Below are positions 23,941 through 34,929 of a stretch of 64,000 bases of DNA, piece after piece (position 1 is the first letter of the stretch; every line of letters starts with the position of its first letter). The DNA is taken from NCBI GenBank assembly GCA_029204225.1, contig CM055100.1:5219512-5283511 (forward strand), given 5' to 3'. The notes under the pieces are model-generated. The model searched no databases. It saw only the letters and a list, made by a program, of their open reading frames with translations, and was not told the DNA's origin. This DNA is from Diphasiastrum complanatum. Lineage: Eukaryota > Streptophyta > Lycopodiopsida > Lycopodiales > Lycopodiaceae. The position numbers and the translations under genes were made by a program.

Positions 23941-24850
23941 CCAAGATTGTAGAAATAAATTTTTTAGCTTTTCTTAGTCAAACTTTAACGCAAAATTGGT
24001 AGAAGTTGTAGGTTGGAAAAAGACAAAACCAATAGGATGAGAAATGGGATTAAAAAAAGTAGTTCCTTAGAGAAGAGGGAGCATGAGCATCATTGTGTAT
24101 TGGGCAAAAGGGCGCTTGCTTCGATGCACACAAGTTGGATGTTTGAATGCCATTCTGATGTGTGGATGCCCACGTTGCACCAATATGAAACACATGTTTT
24201 GGCTAATTTTGTTTTTACTAGTGGTGCACTTTATTGGCTCAGCACATAAGGCATGGCAAATGCCCATGGACGCTATCCCACCTACTAGGTCCAGCTAGCA
24301 AGACTCCTTGAGCCACCACATTTTGCATCATTTGTCAATGGGTGGCCTACTAGAGGTCAACATGCACCAAGTTTTTGACACAAACATGTGGGTTGTGAGT
24401 TTAGCAAAGGCAACTAGGTGTGAGCTAATGAGCAATTGTGGAGGCCATGGCAAGTTGGCAACCTCACAAGGGATGCTACCATCCACCAACGATGATGGTT
24501 GCTTGACATCATTTACCCGCACGTCTGAAAAAGCCAACCATCCTATTAATGTCGTTCGACACTGGATGTTGAGGGGCCCGAGACTAGCATGCCATGAGTG
24601 CCATGGCATATATGGTTGCCTCTAGCTCATGAAAAAGAGGGCCCTTCAAATGGGATTCCCCACCATATAGGTTGGTGATAGAATCCCCTTGCAAGTGAGT
24701 GCACACAAATGCAGAAAATAATAAACTAAAGAGTATACGTATGAGATTAGGACACGTAGGAGCATCGGACGGTGAGCGAGGATCCACATCATACATGGTT
24801 CTCGGCCAGAAACAGGGCCACTCGTCCGTCCAAAAATCCACTTTAACCTG
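23941..24850. other. Intergenic; no gene recognised
   Basis: Short frames occur on both strands (plus 24308-24625 is the longest at 105 codons), but none shows a domain, a repeat or codon bias suggesting a gene. The segment separates retrotransposon debris from the Dof promoter region. Confidence 0.35.
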
Positions 24851-25420
24851 CGAAGCAGCGCCCCGCCTTCTCCATTCACCCGCCCCCGCCTTCTTGCTGC
24901 TGCGGCTTCTTCTTCACACCATCTCTTCTCTTCTCTTCTTCTTCTTCTTCATCGTCGGTGTCTGTCTTTCTGTCTCAGTCCTCGCTGCGCTCCCGACTTC
25001 TATCGTTCTTTGTCTCCTCTCTCTCTGTCTCTCTGACTCTAGGAAGATTGCGAAGACCAGTGTCGTCTCCTCTACCTCATCTACACGCGCAATCATCCGC
25101 TGCCGTCTCACTTGCGCTTTGTTTGTATTTGGGTTGGGGTTGGAGATCTCTGTCTGCTTGTTGCTTTGTGTTGTCAGCTATTTGTGTTGCTTTATGCTCA
25201 TTGGCGAGGTCTTGGAACCTCCTTCCTTGTCTAGTTGCTGTTTCTTTTTGTGAGATCGGTTTGGGTTCTCATCATCCATGAATGATGCGCTCTCTTTTGA
25301 CGCTAGTCCCAGCTTCGCTATGAAGAACCTTGTCCTCTACAGCCTGCTTCTGAACAGCAAGTGATCGTTGGTGCTGTGCTGAAGGGACATAAAACGGGGG
25401 TCTGTGTTGCTTTGTTTGTT

Positions 25421-25453
25421 TGTGCGTGTGCGTGTGCGTGTGCGTGTGTGTGT
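25421..25453. repeat. (TGTGCG)n/(TG)n microsatellite
   Basis: About five TGTGCG/TGCGTG hexamer units followed by TG repeats, within the presumed 5' UTR intron of the Dof gene. Confidence 0.85.
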
Positions 25454-26473
25454 TTTCCTTGATGATTGATGGTTGGTTACGACTGGGTTGATACCGGTCC
25501 GGTGTCTATGATATTACTAAAATCAGTTCTGCGATTGATGTGCACACTTTGACATTCAAGGTATCGAGCTCAAATCATGTTACTTACGCATACACTCATG
25601 TTCAGCTGTTAGGAATTAACGTTTTAATTTAAGAAGTTGAAGAAAAAGCAATTCAGTAGGTGAAGATGGTAACCTTTGCTTGTAAATTCTCCAGAGGACC
25701 TTTCTTCACGGGAGTATATGCCTGATTTCTCTCTTCTTTAAGAGGTTAATGCTATCAGCTTCAAGGGCTGGAGCTTCAAGGGCTGGAGCTTCATGTTCTT
25801 CTTTTTAACTCGCAGGGGCTGCTATATTTCATACACAAAGAATCATATAATTCATGAAAGCTCCTTGAATTTCAGATAGGTTAATATATAACTGGTCAAA
25901 TCTTGAAAATATTGTCTAAATGCGGTGTTAATCCTGGTATGTTTGACTGTTCCTCTTCATTTATAAATTGTGGTTTCTGAACTGTTGGCTGCATAGTTTG
26001 TAGCTGGTTGGAAGATAATCTTCCTCCAATGATGCCACCTTGCTGTAGCTAATAAGTACTTGGAAGGCTTTCTGGGTTATGCATGCTAGGAGCTGATGCT
26101 TGCATCGCATAGTGTAGCTGTAGATGATGTTAAAGAGCAATCCTACAGCTCTCTGGTGGAAACAGTTGCTCAGTCTTGTAGCCTTCTTTTAAAGTTCATT
26201 GTTGAATGTTAGCATTTATCCATCTGCTCTACTGAATTTATGGTTCAGAAGATAACTGCGTATACTAGGCTTTTTCATTGTTGCTGCTGAGAACTGGCTT
26301 CTTGTGTATTCGATAATAGAATCACAGTCCTTATCATGAAAGCAATGGGCTCCGCTTCTGCAGAAACTGTTCCGTCCTGCTCTCAGTTTTCCAGAAACAT
26401 GTAATTCTCCGTTTGTGTTACCACGATCTTAGAGTGATTCTTACTGAAGTGCTGTGGATTGTCTTGATACAGA

Positions 26474-26497
26474 ATGCAGTTGCGAGCTGAAGCATAG
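26474..26497 (+). other. Short upstream ORF before the Dof start
   Basis: ATG at 26474 opens seven codons (MQLRAEA) and stops with TAG at 26495-26497, 27 bases before the main ATG. If the 3' splice site at 26472 is used, it would be the first ATG of that exon and could dampen translation of the main frame. Inference. Confidence 0.35.
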
Positions 26498-26524
26498 TAT
26501 AGAAGAGAAGAAGCATCACGTGTC

Positions 26525-27730
26525 ATGCTTTCCCATACTGCCTTCAAACATGAATCCGCTGGAGAAAGTTTTGCTGTAGGAAACTCCCAGTTGCATTCTC
26601 TACGCCAGCCTTTCCATCACATGCTTGCCTCTCCTTCCAGTGGTGCATTAGCTCAGACTACCATGCAGGATCAAATTCTCAATCCTTCCGATTCCATGCT
26701 TGCATGCCCACGCGGTCCCTTGCAGGAGAGGCGCCTCAAGCCGCATGCAGATCAAGTTCTGAAGTGCCCGCGCTGTGATTCCCTCAACACTAAATTTTGC
26801 TACTACAACAACTACAGCCTCACTCAGCCACGCCATTTCTGCAAGAACTGCAAGCGTTACTGGACAAAAGGAGGAGCTCTGAGGAATGTTCCCATAGGTG
26901 GTGGGTGCAGGAAGAACAAACGGGCTAAGCAGCGAACTGCAGATCAAGCTCCCTCACCTGCACCTGCTGAAGAGGCACTCTTATCTAGCATTCGTGGTGA
27001 TGGCTCCAGCAGCAGCTCTTCTTTGCAGCAAGATTTCTCAGCTGGAGCTTCAAGCCCAGGGTTGTATACTTCGAATGAAGGAGATGGAGGATTCAGCCTA
27101 ACATTTGAAAGACTTGATCAGGCTACAAGATCATTTTCTGTAAGCAGTGCTCCGATTTCTATAAACTGGGCAGGTCAGGTGTCTGCTCCTCCTGCGCTCA
27201 ACCTGCAGCCTTTTGATTCTAAAATTCTCGCTCTGAACTTACCTGGCCATCATGTGAAGCAGGAGCAAACCAATCAGCTACATAATGGTCATGGTGATCT
27301 AAGCTCTATGTATGAACCCCAACTCAACCTGGTAGCTCAAGCTTCATCTTCTTTGACTGATAATCTTGTCCCATACAATCTGTGTCTGGAGGGCTTTGGA
27401 GTTCATAGCAGCAATGGAGACCTACAGTGGAGACTGCCTCCAAGGCTAGTGACAATGGCAGAAGAAGGACATGCAGCCAATGGCAGGCCACTAATGCAGG
27501 CCCTGGAAGACCTGGGAAGTGAAAGTTTCAGACACGCTAAAGGCAGGCTTCCTTTTGAATGCATGCCTGTGTCTAGTGAAATGGATGAGCATGGAAGTCA
27601 TTCATCTCCTGATTGGCCTCCACCAGCAGATGGGTTTTTTGAATCTACAGCAGATGCAGGCTATTGGAATAATGGCACTTGGCCTCCAGATTTGACAATG
27701 TATGGCATGGCAGGAAGCCAATTACTATAG
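26525..27730 (+). CDS. Dof-domain zinc-finger transcription factor
   Basis: This uninterrupted 401-codon frame is the only clear host gene in the window. Residues 79-133 form a Dof domain. Cys81 and Cys84 pair with Cys106 and Cys109 (C-x2-C-x21-C-x2-C), with the expected [20 protein letters not shown] and [18 protein letters not shown] blocks. Dof proteins are plant-specific nuclear factors that bind AAAG cores and regulate light, vascular, seed or flowering-time genes. The basic KNKRAKQ run after the finger probably serves nuclear import. The N-terminal 78 residues and the Ser/Pro-rich C-terminal 260 residues are low in structure. The C-terminus ([15 protein letters not shown]) is aromatic, as in many Dof activation regions. 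The 26525 ATG is the first in-frame Met after the likely splice site. A further in-frame upstream exon cannot be excluded. Subfamily not assigned. Confidence 0.95.
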   Translation: MLSHTAFKHESAGESFAVGNSQLHSLRQPFHHMLASPSSGALAQTTMQDQILNPSDSMLACPRGPLQERRLKPHADQVLKCPRCDSLNTKFCYYNNYSLTQPRHFCKNCKRYWTKGGALRNVPIGGGCRKNKRAKQRTADQAPSPAPAEEALLSSIRGDGSSSSSSLQQDFSAGASSPGLYTSNEGDGGFSLTFERLDQATRSFSVSSAPISINWAGQVSAPPALNLQPFDSKILALNLPGHHVKQEQTNQLHNGHGDLSSMYEPQLNLVAQASSSLTDNLVPYNLCLEGFGVHSSNGDLQWRLPPRLVTMAEEGHAANGRPLMQALEDLGSESFRHAKGRLPFECMPVSSEMDEHGSHSSPDWPPPADGFFESTADAGYWNNGTWPPDLTMYGMAGSQLL

Positions 27731-28375
27731 AAGATCTTCTTGCCTACGATTTTTCTAAGCGCATGCATAGCTATTACCCATTATTCTTGTGGTGCTGTGC
27801 TCAAAACCACGTGATTGCAAAACTTTCTGGACCGGCTTGGATTTCTTTTGTTTTGACCGAAAGTTTACGTTACTGCTGCATCTCTGGATCGTGGATATGC
27901 CAAGGCTTATCTGCGCCTTGCCAACACCAGAGATTAAGTGGACTTGAATAATACGCCTGGTTTGAACCATGGCTTTTACTTGTAACCAGCAGGCTTACCT
28001 ACTTGCTAGTGAAATTTTTGATTTTTGCCTTGAGGAGAAGGCTCCTTCGAGAGGATGATTATACTATTGGCCAAGCTTCTTTGTCTCATATGCCCCTCTC
28101 AGAACTGCTCCCCAGGGCTAAACCACTGGCTGCTGATCTTAGTGACGGGAAGAATATGCTACTTATTACCAATACTGCAACTCTTACAACTAGAGCTGTT
28201 GGCCCTATTTAATTTTCTTCAGTGGGGTTGAACAGTGTGATCAGAGATACCATAACTGCCAATCCCATATTTTACGACTGCTTGATGTGAGGTTATAGCT
28301 TTTGCGTATTATCTTGTAGTAGTTTTATTGGTCTGTAAATAATTACTTGAATCAATGATAAATATTAAAAGATGA
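27731..28375 (+). other. Probable 3' UTR of the Dof gene
   Basis: T-rich sequence after the stop. Candidate near-upstream polyadenylation elements lie at about 28338-28370 (AATAATT, GATAAATATTAAAAG). No other gene is seen. Confidence 0.45.
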
Positions 28376-28734
28376 AACCTATTTGTTGTTTTTGCTACGA
28401 CATGGTGAATGGATTTGTTTCCTGTTACGCTAGAAGTTTCTTATAAGTGATAGTAAAGTAATGGATTCATGAACTCTATGCAACCCGCAAGAATTGAGTT
28501 GTTGCACAACAGAGCTAGAAAATTACATAGAGCTGGCGTGTATGGATATTTGATGTTTGATGCAACGTGGGGTGATAGTTTGTTTCTGGTGTCCTTGAAG
28601 ATTTTGCGCATAATTTCAGCCTTCAGTTTTCAATCAACACCTTGGATTTTTCTCTCTCAAGTGGGATGTGCACATTTAATATTAGAGATGAAGTTGGTTG
28701 TTTATGGTTCCAAATTAGAAATGAGAAGATATTC
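28376..28734. other. Intergenic; no gene recognised
   Basis: AT-rich sequence. One plus-strand frame (28469-28756, 95 codons) has no motif and no coding signature. Not called as a gene. Confidence 0.3.
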
Positions 28735-29560
28735 TGTTTTACAGTCCAAATCCTGAAAATAATCAACTGAAATCAATTTCAAGTTCCAAAGGAATGATAA
28801 ATTTTTTATCTTGACAATCCAAATCATGAAAATAGTAAGCTGACTGGCATTTCCGAGTTGACACAAATGTGATATTGCATTGAATGATCCTCATAGGCTA
28901 GTTAAAAAAATTGCCTGTTCCAGATCCTGATAATGAATTCCACTATATTCTTTAGAACATGCCTAAAAGCATTAAATCGCATTTGTCCTTAAACTCATCC
29001 AAAACATTAGTGGAAAGTTAAATTATGAAGCTATATGCATCACCATAATACATATGCAAGATTTACGAAATTAAGAAATGATGATGTAATGTACACAAGC
29101 GCTATCTAGAGATGAGAGCCAACTAGCACAAAGTATATGATTCAGTGACTTCAGTTTGCGTTGGAATATGGCATTTAATCAGCACTAGTAAATCAGTAAT
29201 ATTGCATTGTAATAGCCTCTTAAACTTGTTAAAAAGTGGCCTGCCCAAGAATCCGATAATGTATTCCATTGAATTTCTTAGAGCATGTTTGCCAGCTATT
29301 TATAAATCGCATTTGTCAGTACTAAACCCGTCCGAAATATTAGTTGTAAGATCAAGTAATTACTAATAAGTGTGTAAAGCTGTTTGATTCTTGAATCAGC
29401 TGGCTGCATGTGCAAGATTACGAACTAATGATGTGAAAAAGTCTTCTAGAGATGAGAGCCACGGTCTGAAGCACAGATTCGAGATGGCAATGGGGGCATA
29501 ATATAGGTGACTTAACAACTTGCCTTGGAATTTGGCATTAATCAGCACGAGGTCTTTTCG
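28735..29560 (+). repeat. Diverged direct tandem duplication
   Basis: About 28860-29130 and 29190-29470 align as direct repeats: TTGCATTG-AAT..., GATAATG-ATTCCA, ATCGCATTTGTC, GCAAGATTACGAA, TCTAGAGATGAGAGCCA. A partial third unit starts with TTGGAATTTGGCATTAATCAGCAC near 29524-29547 (compare 29159-29183). Period is about 330-365 bp and copies are strongly diverged. A shorter repeat (TCCAAATC-TGAAAATA) at about 28745 and 28817 lies at the left edge. No coding content. Confidence 0.7.
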
Positions 29561-30740
29561 TAAGGCACAACGTACCCATTACACCCCCCACAAGGAGCCA
29601 TGTGTCTGCACTCTCAATGCATTAACCCAGACTTGTTATAACTCCAATTATTGAGCTGCGCATCTTAAAAGTGTTTTGGGCCATAACCCAGCTCATGATC
29701 CGCCTTAAGACCAGTTTATCCACCCACATGTACCACGTACTGCACTAACCTATCACTTGCATGGTCTGTGAGTCACATCTCTGGACTCTGGAGTCTGGAG
29801 CCTGGAAGTTTCATTCTATGATGTGTGTCATACATAGAGCTGAAGATCAATTATGAACTGCATGCCTGAGGCCTTTGCCTGGCCTGGCCTGACTGCTTGA
29901 TGGAATCCTCAGTCGTCCAGTACTGGAATTTGGGGTGGACCGTGGTGGGCAGAGAGATGTAGTAGTAAGTAGGTCCCTTTTCCCACTTTCTTCCTACTCC
30001 TGTTCTGTTCTATTCTGTTCTGCTCTGCCCCTGCACCAGAAGAAGAAGAGGAAGCAGAAGAGGAAGCAGAAAGAAAGAAAAATGAGTTGAGTGAGTGACC
30101 AGTCATGTTTGTGGAAATGCGGAATGCTCTCGAAACGATGGCGAATCCTCCAGAGAAGCCGCACGCGTGATGGGATCTCTTCTCTCCAGTCTAAATCTCG
30201 ACTCGCCCTTTCACGGATTTCACCCAACCCATGGAGCATCCCCGCATCTTCCCCACCGCCATTGGATACCATATCACAAGCCTTCAGATTCTGCCACGCT
30301 CTCGCAGATCAAGCATCCAAAAGTCTCCACGTGGCAATGCGACTCGTGGCTATCATCCAAGTGGCCGCGCGTGGAACATCCGATGCCACTGATTTTTTTT
30401 TTGCCAAGCCCATTTCAAAGCAGCGAGTAAATTTCGAAAAAATAATTGATTCTGGAAATCCGGTCGTGAAGGAGCGCGACTCGGAGGCACTACTACGGAC
30501 TTACGGTCCACTGAGGATCGAGTGGGTGGCCACTGGGCAACAGCACGTAAGTGGGTACCTACATGCTACAGCAAAGAAGAAGAAGAAGAAGAAGAAGAAG
30601 AAAGAGGAGGAGGGGAAAGGTAGGAGAGCACGGAATCTTGCTATGGTCCCAGCTTCCATGGTCGTCTTGTGACACGCCCCCCACCATAACTGGCAGGACC
30701 TCTTCCTTGTTAATATCTTCTTGGCGGTGGTAGCCAATTC
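29561..30740. other. Intergenic, locally GC-richer; no gene called
   Basis: The 30090-30560 part is unusually GC- and CG-rich for the window (CTCGAAACG, CACGCGTG, TGGCCGCGCGTGG) and contains CCACGTGGC. It could be a promoter or an old gene remnant. The 193-codon plus-strand frame (30091-30672) ends in a poly-Lys run from the AAG repeat and has no domain, so I do not call it. Confidence 0.35.
30574..30603. repeat. (AAG)n microsatellite
   Basis: About ten AAG/AGA units. It generates an artificial poly-Lys or poly-Phe stretch in overlapping frames. Confidence 0.9.
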
Positions 30741-31513
30741 TTTGAATCCTTCTTCAAACTTGCTTCAAATTTCTTTCCATTTGGAGGATTGTAAGGGATT
30801 GTTGTTGCCATGCTTAGTTTAATGTGACAACTTTGTTGCCTCCAAAATCTTCAATTCAAGAACCTTGCCGGCCACAATCTTTTAAAAAACACTAAATGTC
30901 CCCATGCAATATCATATACCATGAACAATTTAACTCCAACTACTCTTGCTACAAATCTCTCTCGAATCTATCTCTGTGTAGTTTTATAATGTTCAAATCC
31001 TTGGAATGTTACTAATGAAGTTTTATAATATTGAAATCCTCAAAATGTTATTAATATCCTTTGTTTTTTAAACCTTGCCCTTGAAAAATTGATGTAAAAG
31101 AGTCTCAACATATATAATTGTTATTATATGGTTTATAATACCAAAAAGCATTTATCAAATTTTGTGATCCCGAGGGTTGATAATACCAAGAAGCATCATT
31201 AGATTCTATAGCCATTTAAGGCATGGTATGGTACGACCTCAATTGTGTAAATTATGGAGTCCATAGAATTTATTCAAAATATGTACATAACAATATAAAA
31301 GCTTTCTACCATTTCATGAATTTTATACAAGTTTTAATATAATCCAATAATTTTTGTTGAAGATACAATTTGACATACAAGAGAAAACAAGTGTTGGTTT
31401 TTGGATAACAACATACCCCATAAATTTTTTAAACAAGAATTTTAAAAAAAAATGTCGGTTCCATTAAAATTGCCGTTTTGTTGAGCGCTTGTAGCTATTG
31501 CAACCCGGCTTGT
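30741..31513. other. Intergenic, AT-rich; nothing recognised
   Basis: No long frame, LTR terminus or RNA gene is seen in this stretch. Confidence 0.35.

Positions 31514-31595
<82 letters not shown>
31514..31595. repeat. Compound (CT)n(AT)n microsatellite
   Basis: CT dinucleotides (31514-31540) run into about 27 AT units (31541-31595). The AT part is self-complementary and likely to vary in length between individuals. Confidence 0.95.
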
Positions 31596-31599
<4 letters not shown>

Positions 31600-33108
31600 T
31601 AGACACACTAGCAACAATTACCTCTACTCACTCTTGCCACCAATTTTCAAGCATTGGCAAGTGAGACCAATTAATCACTCCCCTTACCTAGGCGGTAACT
31701 GTCAAAATCGAGAGTTGCAAAATGATTGGTTACCTTGAATGTCTCCTATTTCATTGTTCCATTTTTCATAAATTGCCCTAGGCAGCTCAACATATTGGGC
31801 AATTTCCCTAGGTCCAGAAAGCATGCTTTCAAGTTGTCCCTATGTGGCAAAGAGCCCTTGTCACCTCATGCCCCACATGGTAGCAGCTCAATGTAAATAT
31901 GAAAGCTGGGGAAGCCTTTGTTTAATAGAATGGATCAACATGATGACTTAAAGTTTAGATATTGTTGGGCAATCAAATGTGAAAACACCTTAAGCCTTAC
32001 TTTGAATATTGAACATTCCGAAAAATAATTTGTGTGAACAAATATTTGATGCATGACTTTGCATTAATGTTGTTTTGTTATGATAATATGTGGAGATGAA
32101 GCAATTGGAACTAGCGACGGACAAGGAAAGTAGTACTTATAGATGCAGTCACAATTTATTTCATTGCCTCAATTTTCTTAACCCTAGCTCACAACTCTTT
32201 GAAGTTGTTGTGGTCTTATGTTTGGCTAGAAAGAGAGATCTATTCTTACTTATGTACAACTTTTCCAATCAAAGCTTTGACTCGATTCCAAGAAGTCATA
32301 ATGAAGAGAGTTATTTTCATGAAGATATTTTTTGAGATAGAGAAAGCGGTCACTGAAGAAGAAGATATGATGGTAATTGATTATTCCAATCCATATATTT
32401 CTTTGATGGTTCGCTATTTGATCTCTTGACAACCATTCAATGATCATTTAAGATGAAGGATGAGCTAAAGTTTGTGATGAGCAGATCACAGAAGCAAACA
32501 TACCAAAATTGACAAGGAAAACGGATTATTGCTAGGTTCCATGGCATTGGCATCACCATTGTTGTTGAAGTTGGTTGAGCTTCTGGTTTCTTTGTAAAGA
32601 ACACTTTAGAGCGTTGTAGCTGCTAACCATCTCCTCACGCTTAGGAAGAATGGCTTCCAAGCTCCTTAATAGTTAATCTTCCTCTCTCCCCTCTTCTCTA
32701 AGCTGAAACACAAACATAAGTGTTAGATCTTCACCAAGGGCTTTAGGCCAACATAGGTAGATTTCTCTTTCCCTTAAGCCTTGGAAATCAAAGAGGCCAA
32801 GAGCTATTAAGGGCACGACACCACAAATAGCCAAGAAGTAGGATTCAAAGTATTTTAGACCTTCCTTTGCATTTTCTAGGATTGTTTGTAGTTTTAATCC
32901 TCCGATCGGATGTAGCATAGGCTTTGGAAGAGGTAGTTGGTGACAAATTGCTGCTTCTCTTATCATAGGGCATAATTTTTACCTTTACATCACATCTTAT
33001 CCGTAGGATCGATTCCCAACCTCCCTATACTACAACGGAGTTGATTCTTCATTTTTACTTGCCCACTAACAGAGATGGATCTATAGGAAAGGTGGCAAAA
33101 ATAGGGTA
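31596..33108. other. Intergenic; right part probably a gypsy 5' LTR remnant
   Basis: No gene is recognised. The sequence just before 33109 (GGGTAACA) directly precedes a gypsy-type primer site, so an unknown length of the right part should be a 5' LTR on the plus strand. Its left limit could not be found, because no second copy is in the window. Confidence 0.35.
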
Positions 33109-33140
33109 ACATAGATTTTTGGTGCCGTTGCCGGGGAATG
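33109..33140 (+). other. Gypsy-type primer-binding site and start of leader
   Basis: TTTTTGGTGCCGTTGCCGGGGA matches the well-known plant gypsy (Athila/Tat-type) primer region TGGCGCCGTTGCCGGGGA with one change. It marks a 5' end of a gypsy element on the plus strand, which is cut about 250 bp later by minus-strand copia sequence. Confidence 0.7.
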
Positions 33141-33384
33141 ATGATGAGTAGGAAAACTTGTCACTTATGAGGAATTTTTATTGATTTTTCTACTGTTTTC
33201 TGTCATTAATATTCTTAGTAGAAGTAGGTTGCTTGTGTGTACCTTGCTTTTGGCTTTTATTTGGTCAAGATCTAGGTTTCTTGTTGAATGTTTGCAAGGG
33301 GCGCACTTAGTAGGTGTCATAGCCTACTATGTCATTTTATCCATTTTCTCGGCAATTTAATGACAGTACCTAAACCTCAAGATA

Positions 33385-34484
33385 TGTTATAAGTGCATAC
33401 TGTGTATTCTTGATCCATACCGTCTCCTTTGTGCAATGTGTAAGAGCTTTGTACTCGGCCTCACTAGATGACAACGAGATAGTGGCTTGTTTCTTCGACA
33501 TCCATCATATAGCTCCATCACCTATAAAAATATAATGAGCACTGATGGACTTCCTATCCATTACATCTCCAGCATAGTCCAAATATGAAAATCCAAAAAG
33601 ATTAGATGATGATCCCTCATACAATATGCCAAAATCTCGAGTCCCAATGATGTACCTCAAAACTCATTTTCCTAGCTTCCAATGCTCCTCATTAGGATCT
33701 TGCATGAATTGACTCAATCTTCCAACACAATAGCTTAGATCAGGTCTAGTAATGGTTAGATAGATGAGTGAACCAACTAGCTTCCTATAGAGAGTAATGT
33801 CCTTGAAGGACCTTTCACTACCTCTTATAGTTAGCTTTACATGAGACTCCATAGGTGTAGCACTAGCTTTTGCATCTACCATATGAAATCTTTCTTGTCT
33901 AAAAGTAGATTGAGAAGTCCTAATCACTTCTACTCCCAAAATACACTAAGCATATTCTTGGTGATTGATGGTACAGACATTTTCTAGATCCATGCATTTT
34001 GAGGATTCTAGATACAAAGAGATGGTGCCAACACCATCTATCCTACACTCTTCATCATTTGCAGTAAAGAAAAACTTTTTAGCATTATTGAAAGAGTGTA
34101 AGGTTGAGAAAAAGTCCTTTTCACAAGACATGTGGGAGCTAGCCCCACTGTCGATCCACCAATTGTCTCTTGAATTGCTATTGCTTGTTGGTGAGGATGT
34201 AGATGCCATCAAGAATACATCTACTTCCTTGTTTGTCCTCCTCCACTTGTGCTCTTAGCCTCTTGTAGCATTCAGATGCATAATGCCCTTTCTTTCCACA
34301 AAAGAAGCATTTCTGCTTTGACTTGTCCTTTGAGGTTGATGAATCATCCTCTTCTTTGGCCTCCTTTGGATGCTTCTTCTTTCCATTGGTCTTCTTTTTG
34401 CCCTTGAATGAGAAATTGGCTTTCTCATCACCATCCTGCAACAACAAAGAACTCATCCAAGATTTTGCATGGAGCATCCCGCAC
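33385..34484 (-). pseudogene. Internally deleted copia gag-pol
   Basis: On the minus strand, from 5' to 3': gag C-terminal part with zinc knuckle CFFCGKKGHYASEC (about 34320-34270), protease WWIDSGASSHM (about 34155), the post-protease block up to CMDLENVCTINHQEY, then a stop and immediately the end of RT (ILGVEVIRTSQSTF) and RNase H (33939-33400, EAEYKALTHCTKE). Integrase and most of RT are gone, a deletion of about 2 kb relative to element B, whose RT/RNase H is very similar (GSERSFKDITLYRKLVGSL). Both outer ends are truncated, against gypsy leader at about 33385 and gypsy integrase at about 34484. Confidence 0.85.
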
Positions 34485-34925
34485 AATGATATTTTCATAA
34501 AGGAACTTGGCAGTGGTCCTAGCATCAGCTACTCTTACTGCCTTGGCTTCGACCCACTTGGTGAGATAGTCTGTGGCTACGATTATGTATCAAGCCTGGG
34601 AACTCCTTGCTGCAGGGTGAATTGGACCGATGTAATCCAATCCCCACTTTTCGAATGATGCTTGGGCTAAGACCGGGTGCAGGAGGTCATAATTCAATCT
34701 CGTTGGTCTCCTTGCCCTTTGGCACACATCACACTTTTTCAAGTATTCCTCCGTATCCTTATGAATCGTTGGCCACCAGCATCCTGATTGCAAGATCTTG
34801 TGAACTATAATGTCAGATGCAAAATGGCCTCCACCCATGCCTTCATGTGAAAGCGAAATGATCTGGGTGGGCTCATGAGGGAGAATACACCGCCAAAGGA
34901 CTCCGTCTGGTCCTCTTTGATACAA
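34485..34925 (-). pseudogene. Gypsy integrase N-terminus (truncated)
   Basis: The H2C2 zinc finger is visible (HEGMGGGHFASD... then KKCDVCQRA), followed by the start of the catalytic core (FEKWGLDYIGPIHP, with the first catalytic Asp in GLDYIGP). The frame stops near 34590. Further similarity ([12 protein letters not shown]-like) runs to about 34485, where the element is cut. The rest of the core and the C-terminal domain are missing. Confidence 0.85.
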
Positions 34926-34929
34926 CTGG

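Larger units (their letters stand above)
24851..26524 (+). promoter_or_regulatory. Upstream region and probable 5' UTR of the Dof gene
   Basis: A strongly CT-rich tract (about 24865-25055, many TCTTCT and CTCTCTG words) resembles plant 5' leaders. It would fit transcription starting near 24850-24900, although no convincing TATA box was found. The CDS begins more than 1.5 kb downstream, so one or more 5'-UTR introns are likely. A candidate 3' splice site is TTGTCTTGATACAG ending at 26472. The donor was not located with confidence. A GT-rich microsatellite lies inside. Inference from base composition and position only. Confidence 0.4.

Noticed and set aside
24699-25253. 184-codon plus-strand frame upstream of the Dof gene
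   Set aside because: It lies over the CT-rich tract, has extreme Ser/Leu/Phe low complexity from the pyrimidine run, no domain, and an overlapping frame of similar quality. It is better explained as leader DNA.
30091-30672. 193-codon plus-strand frame ending in poly-Lys
   Set aside because: The poly-Lys is the AAG microsatellite. The remainder has no motif, and two other frames are also open in this GC-richer stretch.
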